Shown piece by piece: positions 45,662-58,886 of a DNA stretch of 64,000 nucleotides. This stretch comes from Bradysia coprophila (taxonomy: Eukaryota; Arthropoda; Insecta; Diptera; Sciaridae). Position numbers and translations under genes: made by a program. Below the pieces are notes generated by a model. That model worked only from the letters and a program-made list of their open reading frames with translations. It was not told where the DNA came from and ran no database searches. How positions within the stretch are numbered: the stretch's first letter is position 1; every line of letters begins with the position of its first letter. The DNA lies in assembly GCF_014529535.1 (NCBI RefSeq), contig NW_023503409.1, forward strand, positions 7,936,390 through 8,000,389. Direction: 5' to 3'.

Positions 45662-48600
45662 CTAAGCGCTGTTACGTTTATCGATTCGATTTTGGCGTTC
45701 AAATAGTCGTCTCTCCCGTTCGAATTCTTTCATGCGAAGAATGTAACTACGAAAAGAAAAGAAAAAGTGAACGCCTTAGATTGTGCTCTTTCACATCCTG
45801 AAGTTGTTATCATTGTGTCCTTACTCATCGAATTCACAATTAAGATAATCGTGCTTCTCATGATGACATTTATACACAAATGGAAATACGTCAGCACGAC
45901 AGGCGCGGTATTCGATTAATTTATGTGCACAATAATCGCGTTCCTCGATTGGAATTTTAGCTGATTCCATTTCTGCTTGGGTTGCAATCATAACTGAAAA
46001 TTAGAGATTTTTTTTGGTTAACTTATTGTTTAAAGGGAACATTAGGAGCTTAAATTCAAATCTTACAAATTTATTAATTGGATAAGAAAACTAAACACGG
46101 TAAAACTTTAGCATTAGGGTTGGCATTAGGTTGTTCGTATGTCATAGACCTTCAAATGAATAAATTGAATCTTATCGATATATGTTCGGACCCTAATGAG
46201 TTTCAACAACTAATTTAAGTTCGTCTATCTCAAAATACAGGAACTAATGAAACGAGAAAGCTTAATCGTGCCGAGTTCAATCAAGGCGATGGATGTTGAA
46301 AACTCGGAGTTTAAAAACTTTCTTGAATTGTTCAATGGAACCGAAAGCTCCGATTGTTATGTGTACTACGAGCAGTCAGTCCTACTGTTTTTTCTTTTAT
46401 TTAACCAGGGCATATTATTGACACGTATAAATTTGTTTACCGAAATTACGGATATTTGCTAAAGATTACTAAAAATTTACCCAAAAAATTTACCGAAATT
46501 CTTTTCGATGAATTCAGTAATTTTAGTTAAATTTCGGTAATATCAGGCCTCCCACTAAATTTTGCTCTGTCCGAAATTCGGACATTTCGGACAATTTGTA
46601 TAAAATTTCGGACATTTCCAGAAAAAATTTCGGACAAATGTTTTCCAGTTTTCATTAAAGAATCGCAATAGGAATAGTCTGTGAGACATTTAAAATCATT
46701 CCCTCACCAAATTTCAACGTTTTATATCAGCAGAATTTGGTGACAAATTCTAAACTCAAAAATTTGTTTGGAGTATATTTTGACGTGACATGAATTGATC
46801 ATTAAGTGGTATATAGGACTTGAAAAATGTTTTACTAAAAGTATTGTTCAATTTGAGGGTTAACTGAAACCTGGCTGAAAATATTTAAAAAAGAAAGAAA
46901 AAGTTTTAGAACGGCTTTCTTCAAATAAAACTAGTTGAACTTCCAGGCAACATACTTTTTTACCGCAGAAAATTTTGTACTAATGCTTAGAAATGTATTT
47001 TACTTTACTAGTGAGGGAATGTCGCCTTTCTCTCACTAGTTTAAACCCTTTCCCTCGCTCGTAAAGTAAAACGCCATACTATACACTGGTTTAGTAATGT
47101 ACTATTGTTCGCACTTCAAATTTGTGCTAGATGCCTACTAATACGTTGACCTTCAAAACATCAGTCGTATTTTTACTTTTCGAAGCTCGATACGCCACAG
47201 GCAGGCAAATTTTCTATTTAGTTCCAAGTAACTTAAAAAATTCGACAATATCGATAGTTCCCTTACTGAATAAAAAATCTTTAAAAATTTGTCAATATGG
47301 GATGCAGAGTTTTTTGAATTTGACTGCCTTCAGAAGTTAAAGTTATCCTGAAGAAACCAGGAGAGCGTGTCTATCTCATCGATTATTAAAATATCTATGT
47401 GGAGGCTCGGATTGTGACGAGTGAAATGAAAGTAGTTTAAGTTAATGGCGGCTCGCCGGTTCGCTGATGATAAATTTTAAAATCTGTAAAATCGTCTATC
47501 AAAATCGCCTGAGTTTCTATGGTGAACGAAAAAAAACTTGCTTTAGACGATAGAGCGTGAACAAATCCGTTGTTGGCGGAAAAAAAATTTTGATAGCGGA
47601 GATCGCCGTAGAATAAGGGTTTGAAAATGCAGACCTCCGCCAATTGCAATAGTTTTGTATGACCAGTTACCTCAGATCAAATTTTTAACACTTTGAGGCA
47701 ATAGAGAAAGGATCAGTCTAATGCCTAAAACTACGATTTTTTCTTGAAACTAGAGTTTTTAGTCTTAAAAATTGTAACGCAACAGATCGTTATTGGCGGA
47801 ATCTGCCCTTAACAAATTCAGTAACGATTTAATCAAATTAAAATCGTTTTTAGTAAAACACTTATTTAATTAGCGAATGACTGTTGTTGACTGATGGACG
47901 AATCTTAATTCAAATAATTCAAAGGGTTGTACATATGTACATATGTACGTAAAATTAATTTACTCCCTCATAAATTTTAAGACAAAGAATTGGTACATGG
48001 AAATTATAATTGAAAAATGTATGAAGCGCGCCGCAGGCGATTTTTTTTTGTAGAGTCTTTTATAAGTTTCAATATTTAAATCCGGTCAGATCTTGAAGAA
48101 AATTTCGGACATTTCGGACAATTTCGGACAAATGTGTAAAATTTCGGACATTTCGGACAAGCGGGACGCCTGGGTAATATTTGGTAAGTTTTAGAAAATC
48201 GAAAACATTATCGTAGCCTCTATGTAATAATCATCGAAAAACCAAAATCAAAAGTTCCTAGTTAATTATTCTGTCATTGGAGCGATAGACAATTTCTGTC
48301 ATTATTATTGCTGGCTGAGAAACTACAATTTCGATTCGGATCAAAATTCGATATTTGTTTTGATTCAACATGATGAGAATATCGAGTGTACCGTTTCGTT
48401 ACGTAAGTTCCTTTAAAAAATATTGACTTTTCCACCATAAAAACGACAATTGATAACTTTATTTCGGTGTAGTTTTGCCACTGCCGAAGAGGCATAGCAT
48501 CATAGCTCACAGAGAATTTTAGGAACATTTCTATCACGGAACCGATTATTTTTATGAAAAATATATTTGATCAACAAACCTCGCTCCTTACGACCTGATG

Positions 48601-48703
48601 GAAAGCCAAAATTCGGATCATATGTTGGATCCTTCATGCAATGAGGACCCTTGATCTCCGCAGGATTAGGCACATTTATCGGATTGTTTAGGACATTACC
48701 CAT
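45662..48703 (-). CDS. NDUFB7: NADH dehydrogenase [ubiquinone] 1 beta subcomplex subunit 7
   Basis: Accessory subunit of mitochondrial complex I (the B18 subunit), placed on the intermembrane-space side. Minus-strand exons 48703-48580, 45993-45825 and 45746-45662 give 125 residues, close to the family length. The product starts MGNVLNNP, an N-myristoylation-type Gly2, as known for the mammalian subunit. The CHCH fold is explicit in twin CX9C motifs, CAHKLIEYRAC and CHHEKHDYLNC, separated by RADVFPFVYK, followed by a charged C-terminal helix (MKEFERERRLFERQ). Residues PNFGFPSGRKER match the conserved N-terminal core. The first intron is 2586 nt, unusually long for this window, because a hAT-like element occupies 46544-48172. 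The first donor is GTTTGT. Confidence 0.92.
46544..48172. mobile_element. Non-autonomous hAT-like transposon in the NDUFB7 intron
   Basis: The ends CAGGCCTCCCACT and its imperfect inverse ending GACGCCTG are flanked by the exact 8-bp duplication GGTAATAT (46536-46543 and 48173-48180). Several copies of TTTCGGACA lie just inside both ends, on the + strand. No transposase frame is seen in the 1629 bp. A smaller hairpin at about 46994-47079 (TTTTACTTTAC against GTAAAGTAAAA) may be a nested insertion. Confidence 0.8.
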
Positions 48704-49562
48704 TGTTGTTAATTTTCAATTATTTACGAAGAGTTGATTTTGCAATGAGATGTTTTTTCCGATATATTTCTCGTCCGAAGAAAAGGAACATGAACTGTCA
48801 CTGTCATCGTGACATTTACGACGTTTACGACCCCGTTTTTAGACCGTGTTGAGCGCCATCTCGTATCGATTCTCAGCTAGCAATAGACGTGGTAAATTGC
48901 AAATTTTCGCAGAATTTCTTCAGATTGAAGGCATATCGAGGAAGTAAAAGTAGAGTGATGCAGGTAATATTATGAGGTGATGGGTACAATTCATTGAGGT
49001 ATTTTTGCTGCTCGAAGCAAGGAAAATACAGAATCTTAAGGTCTTGACTCTTCATAATTCATCCCAGACGACTTCTACCTACCGTTCGTATTTCTTTCGC
49101 CTTTTTTCCTCTGAAGACAACACTCAATGCATGATTCCCTTTGAAGGAATCTTTTTAAAAGTTCCATGAATTATGAATCATCTCCGATTTTTCGCAACGA
49201 AGTTTAGAAAAGGCCAAAACATACGCACAGGAGCTCATACGGATTTCGCTTGTCGATAATAAATACTCATTTGTTTTGAAAGTTGTTGCGAAGACAAGCG
49301 AAATCCGTCAGAACAAATTTTATCCTTTGGCCATACCTAGTATTCAATGGCTTCCAGAACTCCAGGTCGACCCATTCCTTCAAATGGTCTAAGTATTATG
49401 AAGATCATGAAGTAGAGTTAACAGAATAATCATATGACAGCTGATAGCCAATTAAGCTTGTTCTAAGAGTGTCAGTGCTGCACGCTATAGGACGTATGTC
49501 GTAATGATACCAACCGGCGTTTATAATATACAGTTTTTATTAATAGAATTAACTTAACTTAG
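48704..49562. other. Spacer between NDUFB7 and SAP30BP
   Basis: The NDUFB7 start and the SAP30BP stop lie 860 bp apart on the same strand. A perfect 16-bp inverted pair, ACGGATTTCGCTTGTC (49240-49255) and its complement (49293-49308), lies inside a larger weak foldback bounded by GGCCAAAA. No gene is supported. Confidence 0.45.
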
Positions 49563-50613
49563 CTACACTTTAGGTTTCTTGGGCAGCGATCCGAATGCCG
49601 AAATTACAGTTCCTTTCGTCCCTGTTGCGTTAGTTGTAATGGATGGCTGAATGGTAGCTGGAATCGAAATCGGCTTTGGTAGTATCGGTACAGTTTGGCC
49701 TAATGCAGCACTTGGGGCCGGCTGATCCCATTTCGATTTCCTGCACATGAATCATGAAAGTTTAGCATTTTTCTTGTTATTTCTCTCGCGGATGATGTTA
49801 AATCGTTTTTACCTTTTCTTGGCTTCTTCTTCGGCCTTTTTAGTGGCGGCCAGTACCAATTCCTGTTTGATATTTTCTCGTTTGTCCTTCTCCCGCTTCT
49901 CCATTTCGGCCTTTTGTATTTTGGCCAGTTCTTCGAAAAATGATTCCTTTCCTGAAACACAAGTGCAGACCGGGGAATGAATTTAAATTGCAAAAAAAAT
50001 TTGTTTTCAAAGCAAACTTACCCCATTGAAGTGGATCGTAGATTTCCGGTGGATAATTCGTTCCCAATTCGTCGATGTCACAATACTGAATCAATTTCTC
50101 GTAAATACTCGGATTCCGGAATTCTTTACGCTCCTGAATCAGTTTATTCATGTCCATGCCGCTCTTCATCTTCTCGTGCATATTTGTGATTTTATCCTGC
50201 AATTCTTGTGGACACTTGCCTTTCGGTTCAGCTGGTAAACTGAAGCCATACTCGGCAAATTGATCGATTTTCGCTTTGTTTCTGTCAGCTTTTTCCTGCG
50301 ACGTCTCTTCCTCTTCGGATATTTCCATGTTAATTGTTTCAATGTTTGGTGACACATTTTCGTTTTCGTCGTCTGAAATAACATTGTCGTCGTTGTAGCT
50401 GACAAGGCGACGCGTCGATTTGGACGCAGCAAGAGTTACACTAGTTCCCGCGGGTGATTTTTCCTGTTTTTGCTTCGGCGAAGTACTTGTTGACGCTGGG
50501 TACTCGGAATTGGAAGTGCTTTCACTATCTGAATGCGAATCATATTCGTCTTCGTTTTCACTGTCCGTATACGTAGCTGTAAGTGATGCTAGAGCTGAGT
50601 TTTTGGAACTCAT
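49563..50613 (-). CDS. SAP30BP: SAP30-binding protein (HCNGP family)
   Basis: Nuclear protein reported in transcriptional co-repression and, more recently, splicing. Minus-strand exons 50613-50022, 49951-49813 and 49740-49563 encode 302 residues, very near human SAP30BP (308). The N-terminal third is acidic and Ser-rich (TYTDSENEDEYDSHSDSEST), typical of the family. The conserved HCNGP core reads FSLPAEPKGKCPQELQDKI, NPSIYEKLIQYCDIDELGTN and YPPEIYDPLQWG, split by the first intron inside the WGK codon. Then a Glu/Lys-rich helix precedes KKRKSKWDQPAP, and the C-terminus is Pro/Thr-rich. No membrane or signal segment. All introns are short, with GTAAGT/GTAAAA donors. Confidence 0.93.
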
Positions 50614-51148
50614 CTTGATGTTAACACTAAGAAACGTTTGAGATTAATGATACGTTTTCCCATCAACACATTTGACAGGAAATCTTGTTCTTGAACATCA
50701 GTTCATGCAGGGTCTATACCGCGAGCAGTACATATGTACAGTATTGTGCGGCATCAGCGTATGTCAGATGGCTTGGCGCAAATTAACTCGTCGAATCTGA
50801 AAATTTGAATTTTCGTATGAGAATTGCATTCAAAGCGTGACATTTCTGTTGTTTTTGAAGAATAAGAAACAGATTTTGCAGTTTTTATCTTTCAGTGAGT
50901 TGAGTACTATAAGGAATTCTATCCAGATCTATCCAGAGTTGAGATAACCAAAAAATAGAGCGGAAAGAATGGAGTAGTGAAAAAATTGCGGTGCCTCAAC
51001 AGGTCATAAAAGACACAATTTTGATCTATTTGGCAAAGTTGTATACAACAGGTTACGACACCTTTGCCTTTTCTGCTTGGGTGGTGGCAGCCAAATTTTC
51101 CTGTAGTGACGTAACCTGTTCTATAGAACTTTGCTATTAGATACCTGT
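50614..51148. other. Upstream flank of SAP30BP with a small inverted repeat
   Basis: AACAGGTTACG near 51048 is mirrored by CGTAACCTGTT near 51112, spanning about 75 bp. The TAACCTGTT word also occurs in the foldback at 52108-52321. Nothing else is recognised. Confidence 0.4.
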
Positions 51149-51274
51149 GGGCGCCGATTCTCGTGAATTTAAGAATTCGTAACTTGAAAGTTGACACCTT
51201 AAATCTACGATTTGTGACTTTTAAGGTGACACTTGATAAGTTACTAATTCTTAAATTCATTAGAATCGGCGCCC
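51149..51274. mobile_element. 126-bp palindromic foldback element
   Basis: The arms start GGGCGCCGATTCTCGTGAAT and close with the inverse ending AGAATCGGCGCCC. Arms are about 52 bp with a few mismatches. Confidence 0.75.
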
Positions 51275-51566
51275 AGTAATAAACATCAAGGATTTTATTA
51301 ACACTGAATCTATATTTCACATCTACAATTATGCACGTTTCATCGATTCGACAACGGATGAAATGCCAAAAAATCAAAATGGAAAGTAAGAAATTTTACC
51401 TAACGAATCGCAGAATCGGTCTGGGTCACGATACTCTCTTAATAAGTTGTCGATTTCATACTCACATTAACAGATAGTGGGCTTACAAATACTCTTTATC
51501 GATGTTTTTTTATCGACTACAGTTTTATGCTTATGATAAACTCCAGATATGTAAAGTTTATAGAAG

Positions 51567-51642
51567 AATGGTGTTTAGAAACTAAGGGTAAAATCTAATA
51601 CAATTTAGTACTTTTCTTCATAAAAAAAACTGCTGTCACTAG
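51567..51642. repeat. Dispersed repeat, copy 1 (first half)
   Basis: Matches 59466-59540 almost exactly, from GTTTAGAAACTAAGGGTAAA through CTGCTGTCACT. Its second half resumes near 52340 after about 700 bp of other elements. Confidence 0.75.
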
Positions 51643-51834
51643 AGGACGCCAGCTTTTTTGGACAAAAACGGTAATGTCCAACAATAACAATAATTCCCAA
51701 CAATAATGCCCCGTCAAAAATGGCGACCATTTTGAATGCATACACATGGACAAGTCAATCTTGTATTAATTTTTGATTTTTATTCTAAAAGTGCGTCCGG
51801 ATCTATATTTTATTACTGCAATCCGTAGATCTGA

Positions 51835-52007
51835 TAGACCTTTTAAGTTGAAAAAAAGACTAGGTGGTCTGGAGGGATGAGTTGACAGTTGACAGCTGTC
51901 ACTCAACGAAAGTGAACACAATCAATGAAAAGCGAACCGATTGCAGCTGTCAGCTGTCAATTCATCCCTCCAGACCATCTAGTCGTTTTATCAACTTAAA
52001 AGGTCTA
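51835..52007. mobile_element. 173-bp TA-bounded foldback MITE
   Basis: Ends TAGACCTTTTAAGTTGA and TCAACTTAAAAGGTCTA are exact inverses. Inner arms continue through CTAG-TGGTCTGGAGGGATGA and the TGACAGCTGTCA palindrome. TA at each end fits a Tc1/mariner-type target. Confidence 0.75.
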
Positions 52008-52107
52008 TTTGTAGGAAGCTAACGACATTGAGCTGGAAAAAATTGTTTCACTTTACAACACGCTGTACGGCGACAACTACTATTACTTTTTTGTACGTTT
52101 TGTCAAG

Positions 52108-52321
52108 GTTCTGAAAGAACAGGTTAAGACAACGCTGAGTTGATCACTAGGGCGGTGACACACAATTGCGTCAACGGCTGTGAAGTTTATGTAAAATGGA
52201 ACTTAACAAAAACAAAATTCTGAATTTTCGAGAAAAATATTTTTTTCAACTTGATTTCTATCTGTTTTTAAAATTTGGTGTAACCCGCCTTCGTGGTTGT
52301 CTTAACCTGTTCTTTCAGAAC
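52108..52321. mobile_element. Element with 26-bp perfect inverted ends
   Basis: 52108-52133 is the exact reverse complement of 52296-52321 (starts GTTCTGAAAGAACAGG). The 160-bp interior has no coding content. Confidence 0.75.
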
Positions 52322-52339
52322 TTTGCATTTTGTTATGTG

Positions 52340-52495
52340 TTACTGAGTTATTTTTTCCCAAACTTCACTGCTATGTATGACATTTCACGGGAATCAATCA
52401 ATGAGAAGTTGTTACACAAAAGAAAGTCCAGTGAGAATGAAGTATTATAAAAAAAATGAGGCACGACCACAGGCCAACCGACTAGGCGAATAGCC
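52340..52495. repeat. Dispersed repeat, copy 1 (second half)
   Basis: From AAACTTCACTGCT to CCAACCGACTAGGCGAATAG it parallels 59560-59690 with modest divergence. Confidence 0.7.
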
Positions 52496-55400
52496 TTGAT
52501 TTTCCTTAAGTTCTTATTCTGAAATTTTCAAAAAATGATGCCCATTCTAAAGAAGAAGAAAACAATAAAACGGCGACGCATAACTCAAACTTTGCGGCAA
52601 TGACATTTAACAGGTAGCGCGTTGGTAGTCCTATTGAATTTTTCAAGGCGGGTTAGTGAAAAATTACTAATTTTTATGGAAGTTTTACAGAATTTGCAAA
52701 ATACATAAATCAAAAGTAATCTTTGTTGAAAGTAATGTAAGTGAGTGTGAATCTGATGAAAGTGAATGTTCCAAGTGATTGATCGGGTTAGTATTGTGAG
52801 GTGTTTGTTCATCTGCCTTGACAGTTTTGTGTATAAATTTTCTGGTTTTTGAATTCGTCTTAAACCAAATATTGATTCAATTAACCACAATTTGTTCAAT
52901 TAATTTTTATTTATTTGCATCACAAACAGTAATTTTACAATTAAAAGATGTAGAGGTTTTGTTGGATGTTACTATATTTACAACTACATGCATACGAGCG
53001 GCTTAACACTGTCAGTGTTAAGCGGACTCCAGATTGTTATTAATGAAATCAACATGAATCATGAAACCTATAAATATTGTAGCCGCAGGATACTTTGATA
53101 CAATAGCAAACTCTGAAGTAGTGTGCTTAAAATAAAGACTCTCGCATTTAGAATTTACATGATTCTCGAGATTTATACGTTAATTACGTGAGAGAACTCA
53201 TGGAACGTATAATTATTACCCAATTTTACGGACAGGTTCAATTGTGTTACTATGCGCACAACGACTCGAGTACTCATGTTGTGGATATTTTAAGGTTGTT
53301 ATAAGGAGGAAATTTTCGGCATTTAGTTACAGTGAACATCAGAATGACGGATTCGATAATTTTCTCTAAAATCATTTCCTTCTCTCATTATGCCATATGG
53401 TCACGGGTTGCTGTCTGTTCTGTTAAATTTTTTTTATCCTGATCGATAGTTAGTACAGTAGTCCTAACATAAATTTTGCTATTAAAGTCAAAAGATCCAC
53501 AGCTCCGAGTTTGTCGTGACTGTCGATAACAATGACACACGCATTCAACATGCAACACATCATAGTTATTTTAACTGCAACAGCATGCAGTTAAGTGTTA
53601 GTTACACCCGATTGAAAATTGGTCTTTAAGACGATGATAATGAGGTGTCGAACACCACTTTGACGTGTAACTATAAATATAATATTTATATACAACGACG
53701 AAGGTGGAAAGTTGATAGCATTTCGAATGACTGACGACTTGCATAGTGACTTAATCTATGGCAAGAAACAACTGGCGTGTGAAACGCGCTGCAACATTAT
53801 CTTTTTAGTTACAAGAGCACAACGTATAAACAAATCGATACACTATCCACTTAAGTTTGTATGCTACACATACGTATCGTTGGAATTGTGTTCTACTATC
53901 GTCTTTCCACCAGAGTGCTGTTGCATATATATGTACAGTATTTATAGTTACACTTTAAAATTGTTCCGATACATCATCATCATCACCATCACCATTATCA
54001 ACTTCACGACCGATTTTCAATTGGGTGCTACCAACATTTATTTCGGTTGTCGCCTTTATTGTTAAAATAACAGAATTATGATGAGCTGCATACAGTGGAG
54101 AAATTCACCTCGTAACGTCGCAATCAATTATTTAGAGTTCATCTAGCGTTGTTTGTTTCCTAATAAATTATGGCAACTAGTCATATAAATTTTACGATGT
54201 CTGTTTGTATAAGTTTCCCATTTGGTTTTTGGGAAATGTTTTTCTTTTCCGAAAAAAAAAATATTTTTCGTTTATTTTATCAGACAAATTTCTGCATTGA
54301 AGCTAGTCATTTGTTTTCGACAGCAAGGTTAAAAATCAGCGATGATCTACGGTTAATTTCGTCTTACACAGTAAAACGAATGGTAGAACAAATGAAGAAG
54401 ACGACTTTGTACCAAACACAGGGTGATATTTTGAACAGAAGAAGTAGCAGATTGATTATATCATGATACATTTGCTAAGACTACACTTGCTAAAGGATTA
54501 ACAGAGAGTCAGTGAGAGTACTTCGAGAGAGTAAGTTGTTGATTGCTTAGTTTGATGTTATTCATAAATATTTGAATGGTGACGAACGGGGGGTAACTTT
54601 AGTAATTTTATGATTAGGTAAATGACCATTGTGTTCAAAATTCATTTAGTTAACGAAAATGTTTAGATGCAATCAGCTTTAGAACGCAGCTGAAGCAAAT
54701 TCATGTCTAAATTCCACTAACGTACCCTGTACGTGTACATAAGTATCTGATGAAATTGATGTGAAATTAGACAAAATGCAGAGTACGTTCGAAACTAACT
54801 GATTTGGTTATCATTTTTAAGCATCAACATAGATGCCAACTAATGAAATGTTCAAAGTTTCGCTTTTAGTTGGTAACGGCTCCAGTGGAACCACAATTTT
54901 CTGAATAGTTCACAACATAAATGTAGCGCTTAGAAACTGAAATTCATCAAGCACCACAGTAATATAATTTCTCGGAATATGGGACGGTCGAGAGCTACAA
55001 ACTTTACGTTTTACTTCTACAATGAACACACAACCTGAACTATACTTATATATTGCATGCGTTATAGTTCGTTCTTATTTATTGCCTCGATTATTGCACG
55101 ACTAGTCATTCTCTGAAAATGTTGCTTAACAGGGTCACAGTTCAATGGACTGTTTGTTTCGTAAATTTACGTTTTTTACTAATTAAAATTTTAGATTCCA
55201 TACAGATGAACTCTCAAGATTAATTCCACATAAACAATGAAACTGATAAACAATTAAAGTATACCACACAGATGTCAATAATATGATCTAAACGAATTCA
55301 AATTTTTCGGTTAGAATTTAATTTTGCTCCAATTCGAACGAACGAAAAATATCATTTGGATGAACAAAAATTTTCGTAACAGGTAGAAATGTGGAATTTT

Positions 55401-58400
55401 TCCGATTTTCAACTCCTCTCTTCTTATTATGTCACATAAGTATAGCAACAATTATTTATGGAAATCATGTAATTGGTATGAGGGAAAGTAGATTTGTGTA
55501 CACCGTGAATTTGCTTTAGTCTATAAAATGATTTCGACTTATTCTTCGGTTTTTTGTATATTTAAACCAGAACAAATGACGTGTATATACGTACAACATA
55601 TAAAGAAAATATAATAATTCCAATATATGCGATGATTTTCTGTGTACATTTTATAAATCTTCGTATGTGGTTTTATTGGAGGAATGGTTTAGTTCTTACA
55701 AGTTTCATACATTTTATACCTAATATCGTATATAGTCTCATTCATTCTACACATGTAAAATGTATTCATTCTGCGATGGAAAAGTAAGGAATGAATATTT
55801 ACATCGTATAGTGTACGAGAAATTCCAGTCATGCGTCATGGTTAGTATATTATATTCATGTAGCCGATGGAAAAACCGACAGCATAACGATTCGTTCGAC
55901 CCGAGAATGCAAAAAGTAAAATCGAAGCTACTATACTGACTGTAACTCAAATGATATTTTTCTCCCCGGTTCAGTTTTTTGTATTGAGCTTTTAGGGCGG
56001 CTCCAAATTTTCTTGTCCATGAAAATTTGAAAAAAAAATTAAATGAAAGAAGAGAAAATTTATTGTTGTTAATCGAAATTGTTGCTTAATGTGACGGTTC
56101 TTTGATAGCTCATACATCCGCATAAAGTTTAGTTAAATTCGATTTGAGTTGATTTGTTTGTTAGTTGGTTTTTCATAAATATTTGGATCAAAGAATATAG
56201 CACAACAAGCCGTGAAATAAAATACGTGCGAGAAGAAAAAAAAAAAGAACTTTCAACAGTTTGTGGAAAAGTATATCGATAAATATGGCGGATGTTTGGT
56301 GCAAAAGTTATACCAATTCAAAGTTATTCATTTGACATAATTTCTGTTATATCCGACTGGATTAATTTTCGTAGTGCAGCCCAATAGCAATTAAACAAAA
56401 TTTATAATTTAGTAGAAAGAATAAAAGATTTACTGTTAAGTGCTACTACCATTGGCTGATAGCTAAACATCGTGTTAAGTGTGTGATATCTGTGCATTAA
56501 AAACAAAATCAATATATGGTTGGTTGGTTATATGGTTAAGAAATGTTTGAATCATCAGGACTGGAATTTTCATTCTCATTTCCTTTATTGAAACATTAGT
56601 CAAAATTTGAGTTAAAACAAATCCGTCGAAAGATTGAATTTTTTTTTCTTCTTCTCACGAACATATTGCTTGTCATACGAATATCGATTTTCCCTCTATG
56701 CGTACAAGAACGGTAGTTAAATGAAATAAACCCCTATGTATTGACGCTTTTTTTTGCTTCTCTTCTTCCGAACAACCGTGTATAATACATAGAATTTTTG
56801 GGGGGTGTTTTACTTAGTCGGACAACGTGTCGTTATGATATGCGTTTAAATGTTACCATTTTACGGGCGAAACTAAAATTTAACTCATAATTTTCGTGAT
56901 TATGCTTTAAACAAACCGTGTCAAGTCAAAGCCTTTTTTGAATACGGTTAAATCGAGCGATTTAATTCCATTCCATTCCGTTTTTCGTATTCTGCGCATT
57001 TATTTCGTATAGTGTGTACAATACTCGAATAAGTGATGGTTTCTCTGATCCGTTTTAGCGCACTACATTCAACAGGGCACTGCCCATTTAAATAAATTTT
57101 TCCACTTTGATTTTTGCCATTAAGCTTGAATCAAAGGTTCATTTTGCACACTGTTATGGGTGGAATAGTTGAGCGCTGGGCTGCTGTTATTTACATATTT
57201 TAACTTTAAATATTCATCAATTCCGCTACGATCATCAAAGGTTGACACCTCTAGACTCCTAAAATACAATGCCATTAAAATTGATTAGATATTCTATTGT
57301 ATTGCGGTATAGTTACCACTCAACATGTAATGTACATTAGTACATTGTGAACGTGGTGTTTAGTGTATTTTTACCGATTAGGTACCTATGTAACATGATG
57401 TTTTAGCAAACAGGATGTCAGACACGTTTATATTTTGTTTAAATTATTCATTATTCCATATGTGTGTGGTTTTTTGTTGCAATAGTGTGTTGTCGTCGGT
57501 TCGGTATTATGAATTACTTGAACTCGTTTACAGTGCATTTTTGTGTACACGAACGAAAAAAAAATGTATTTGATTTAGCCAACACTTTTTTTTGTGTTCA
57601 ATTTCATTATTATAAAACAGATCTCATTCATCATATGTTATACGAGTACTGTAAATCATTCGTTCACATTGCACATACACAGAAGAAACAAACATCACAA
57701 CAGTCATTCAATATCATACCAAATGCAACTCTCGACATTATAATTTATGTAGGTCATAAGTCATCATCTATCGCCGTTGCACCAATAGAAAAAAGCAAAA
57801 TGTAATCGTTAGACTAAAAGAATTTTTGTTTCGATTTACCAAATGAATTTTATGTCATTTAATGATGTCACATTCTGTTTTTATATATGGAATGATGTTC
57901 TGATGTTTGGTCTGCTGTTTTTTCTCTCTATAAAATTGATTGATTTAAAACTCGTTAATTCAGACATTCATAGCTATGAATAGTATATTGTCTGCCGTTT
58001 AGCTGTACGTTCAGGTTGATACATTAAATATGAAGCAAAACAAGGTCGATTAAACTTCTATTGAATTGGAATTCATTGATTTTCTTTCGAACCCTTCTCC
58101 AATTTGTATTGAGTATCTGCTAAGAGATATTTGTTAGAATTACCTAAGCGTACGACCTTCGCACATTCTACTTTCCATATGATATAATGTCGTGCAATGC
58201 GAACGTTCATCAATCAAAAAAAATTGACACTTTGCTGTGTTACGCTTATAATATCACCTCTAACTCGTAATTCCTTCACAAATAATTTTTTTTTGGATCG
58301 TCAGAATTTTAAATTTACTTTTATTCCAACATTTGAGTTCTTTATCGGGTGACGTGAAAATATTCAACCAAAAATTCGAACCGATTTGAAATCCACTTAC

Positions 58401-58886
58401 TGTTCTAGTTCATTAGGAAAAAAATTTTGTTACCCAAATTAAACTTCACTAATTTTAGTTCTTCATTAATTGAGCAAGGCCATATTTAAATGGAGGGGTG
58501 GTCGATGTAAAAATAGTTGTTAGCATCAAAACCTCAAAAAAGTTTGTCCGTCCCCAATTCTCGTGTTTCACTATTTTTGTTTTGTTTTGTTTTTAGTTTG
58601 ATGATGTCAAATAAATGAATTCAAAAAAATCTTTCCGTTTCAGTGATTTATTATAACAAGAACAAATAAGAGTGAAAACAAAAAAACAAAAAAACAAAAA
58701 AAAAAGTTCAAAGAACGAACCAATTTGTGGAACAATTAAACTATAAGTGAATTACCAGTAATTACAAGCGGATATCAGTGTTTAAAAACCACTATTACAC
58801 CTACTTTTTTGTGAATATCGATATTCGGCCACTTGAGGCCGAAGTAATTAGTTTCCAAAACGTTTTGCGTAGAGGCAATACGCACA
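52496..58886. other. Long AT-rich upstream region of the G-alpha-o gene
   Basis: About 6.4 kb without a supported coding region, transposon protein or RNA gene. It contains poly-A/T runs, a CAT trinucleotide cluster near 53973-53995, and purine-rich sequence at 58672-58710 just before the start codon that probably belongs to the 5' UTR. The open frames at 53712-54065, 54170-54466 and 57464-57805 have no recognisable features. As the flank of a signalling gene it may hold enhancers or non-coding first exons (inference). Confidence 0.45.

Noticed and set aside
57464-57805. 113-codon frame upstream of G-alpha-o
   Set aside because: No domain, signal peptide or conserved motif. It lies in AT-rich flank.
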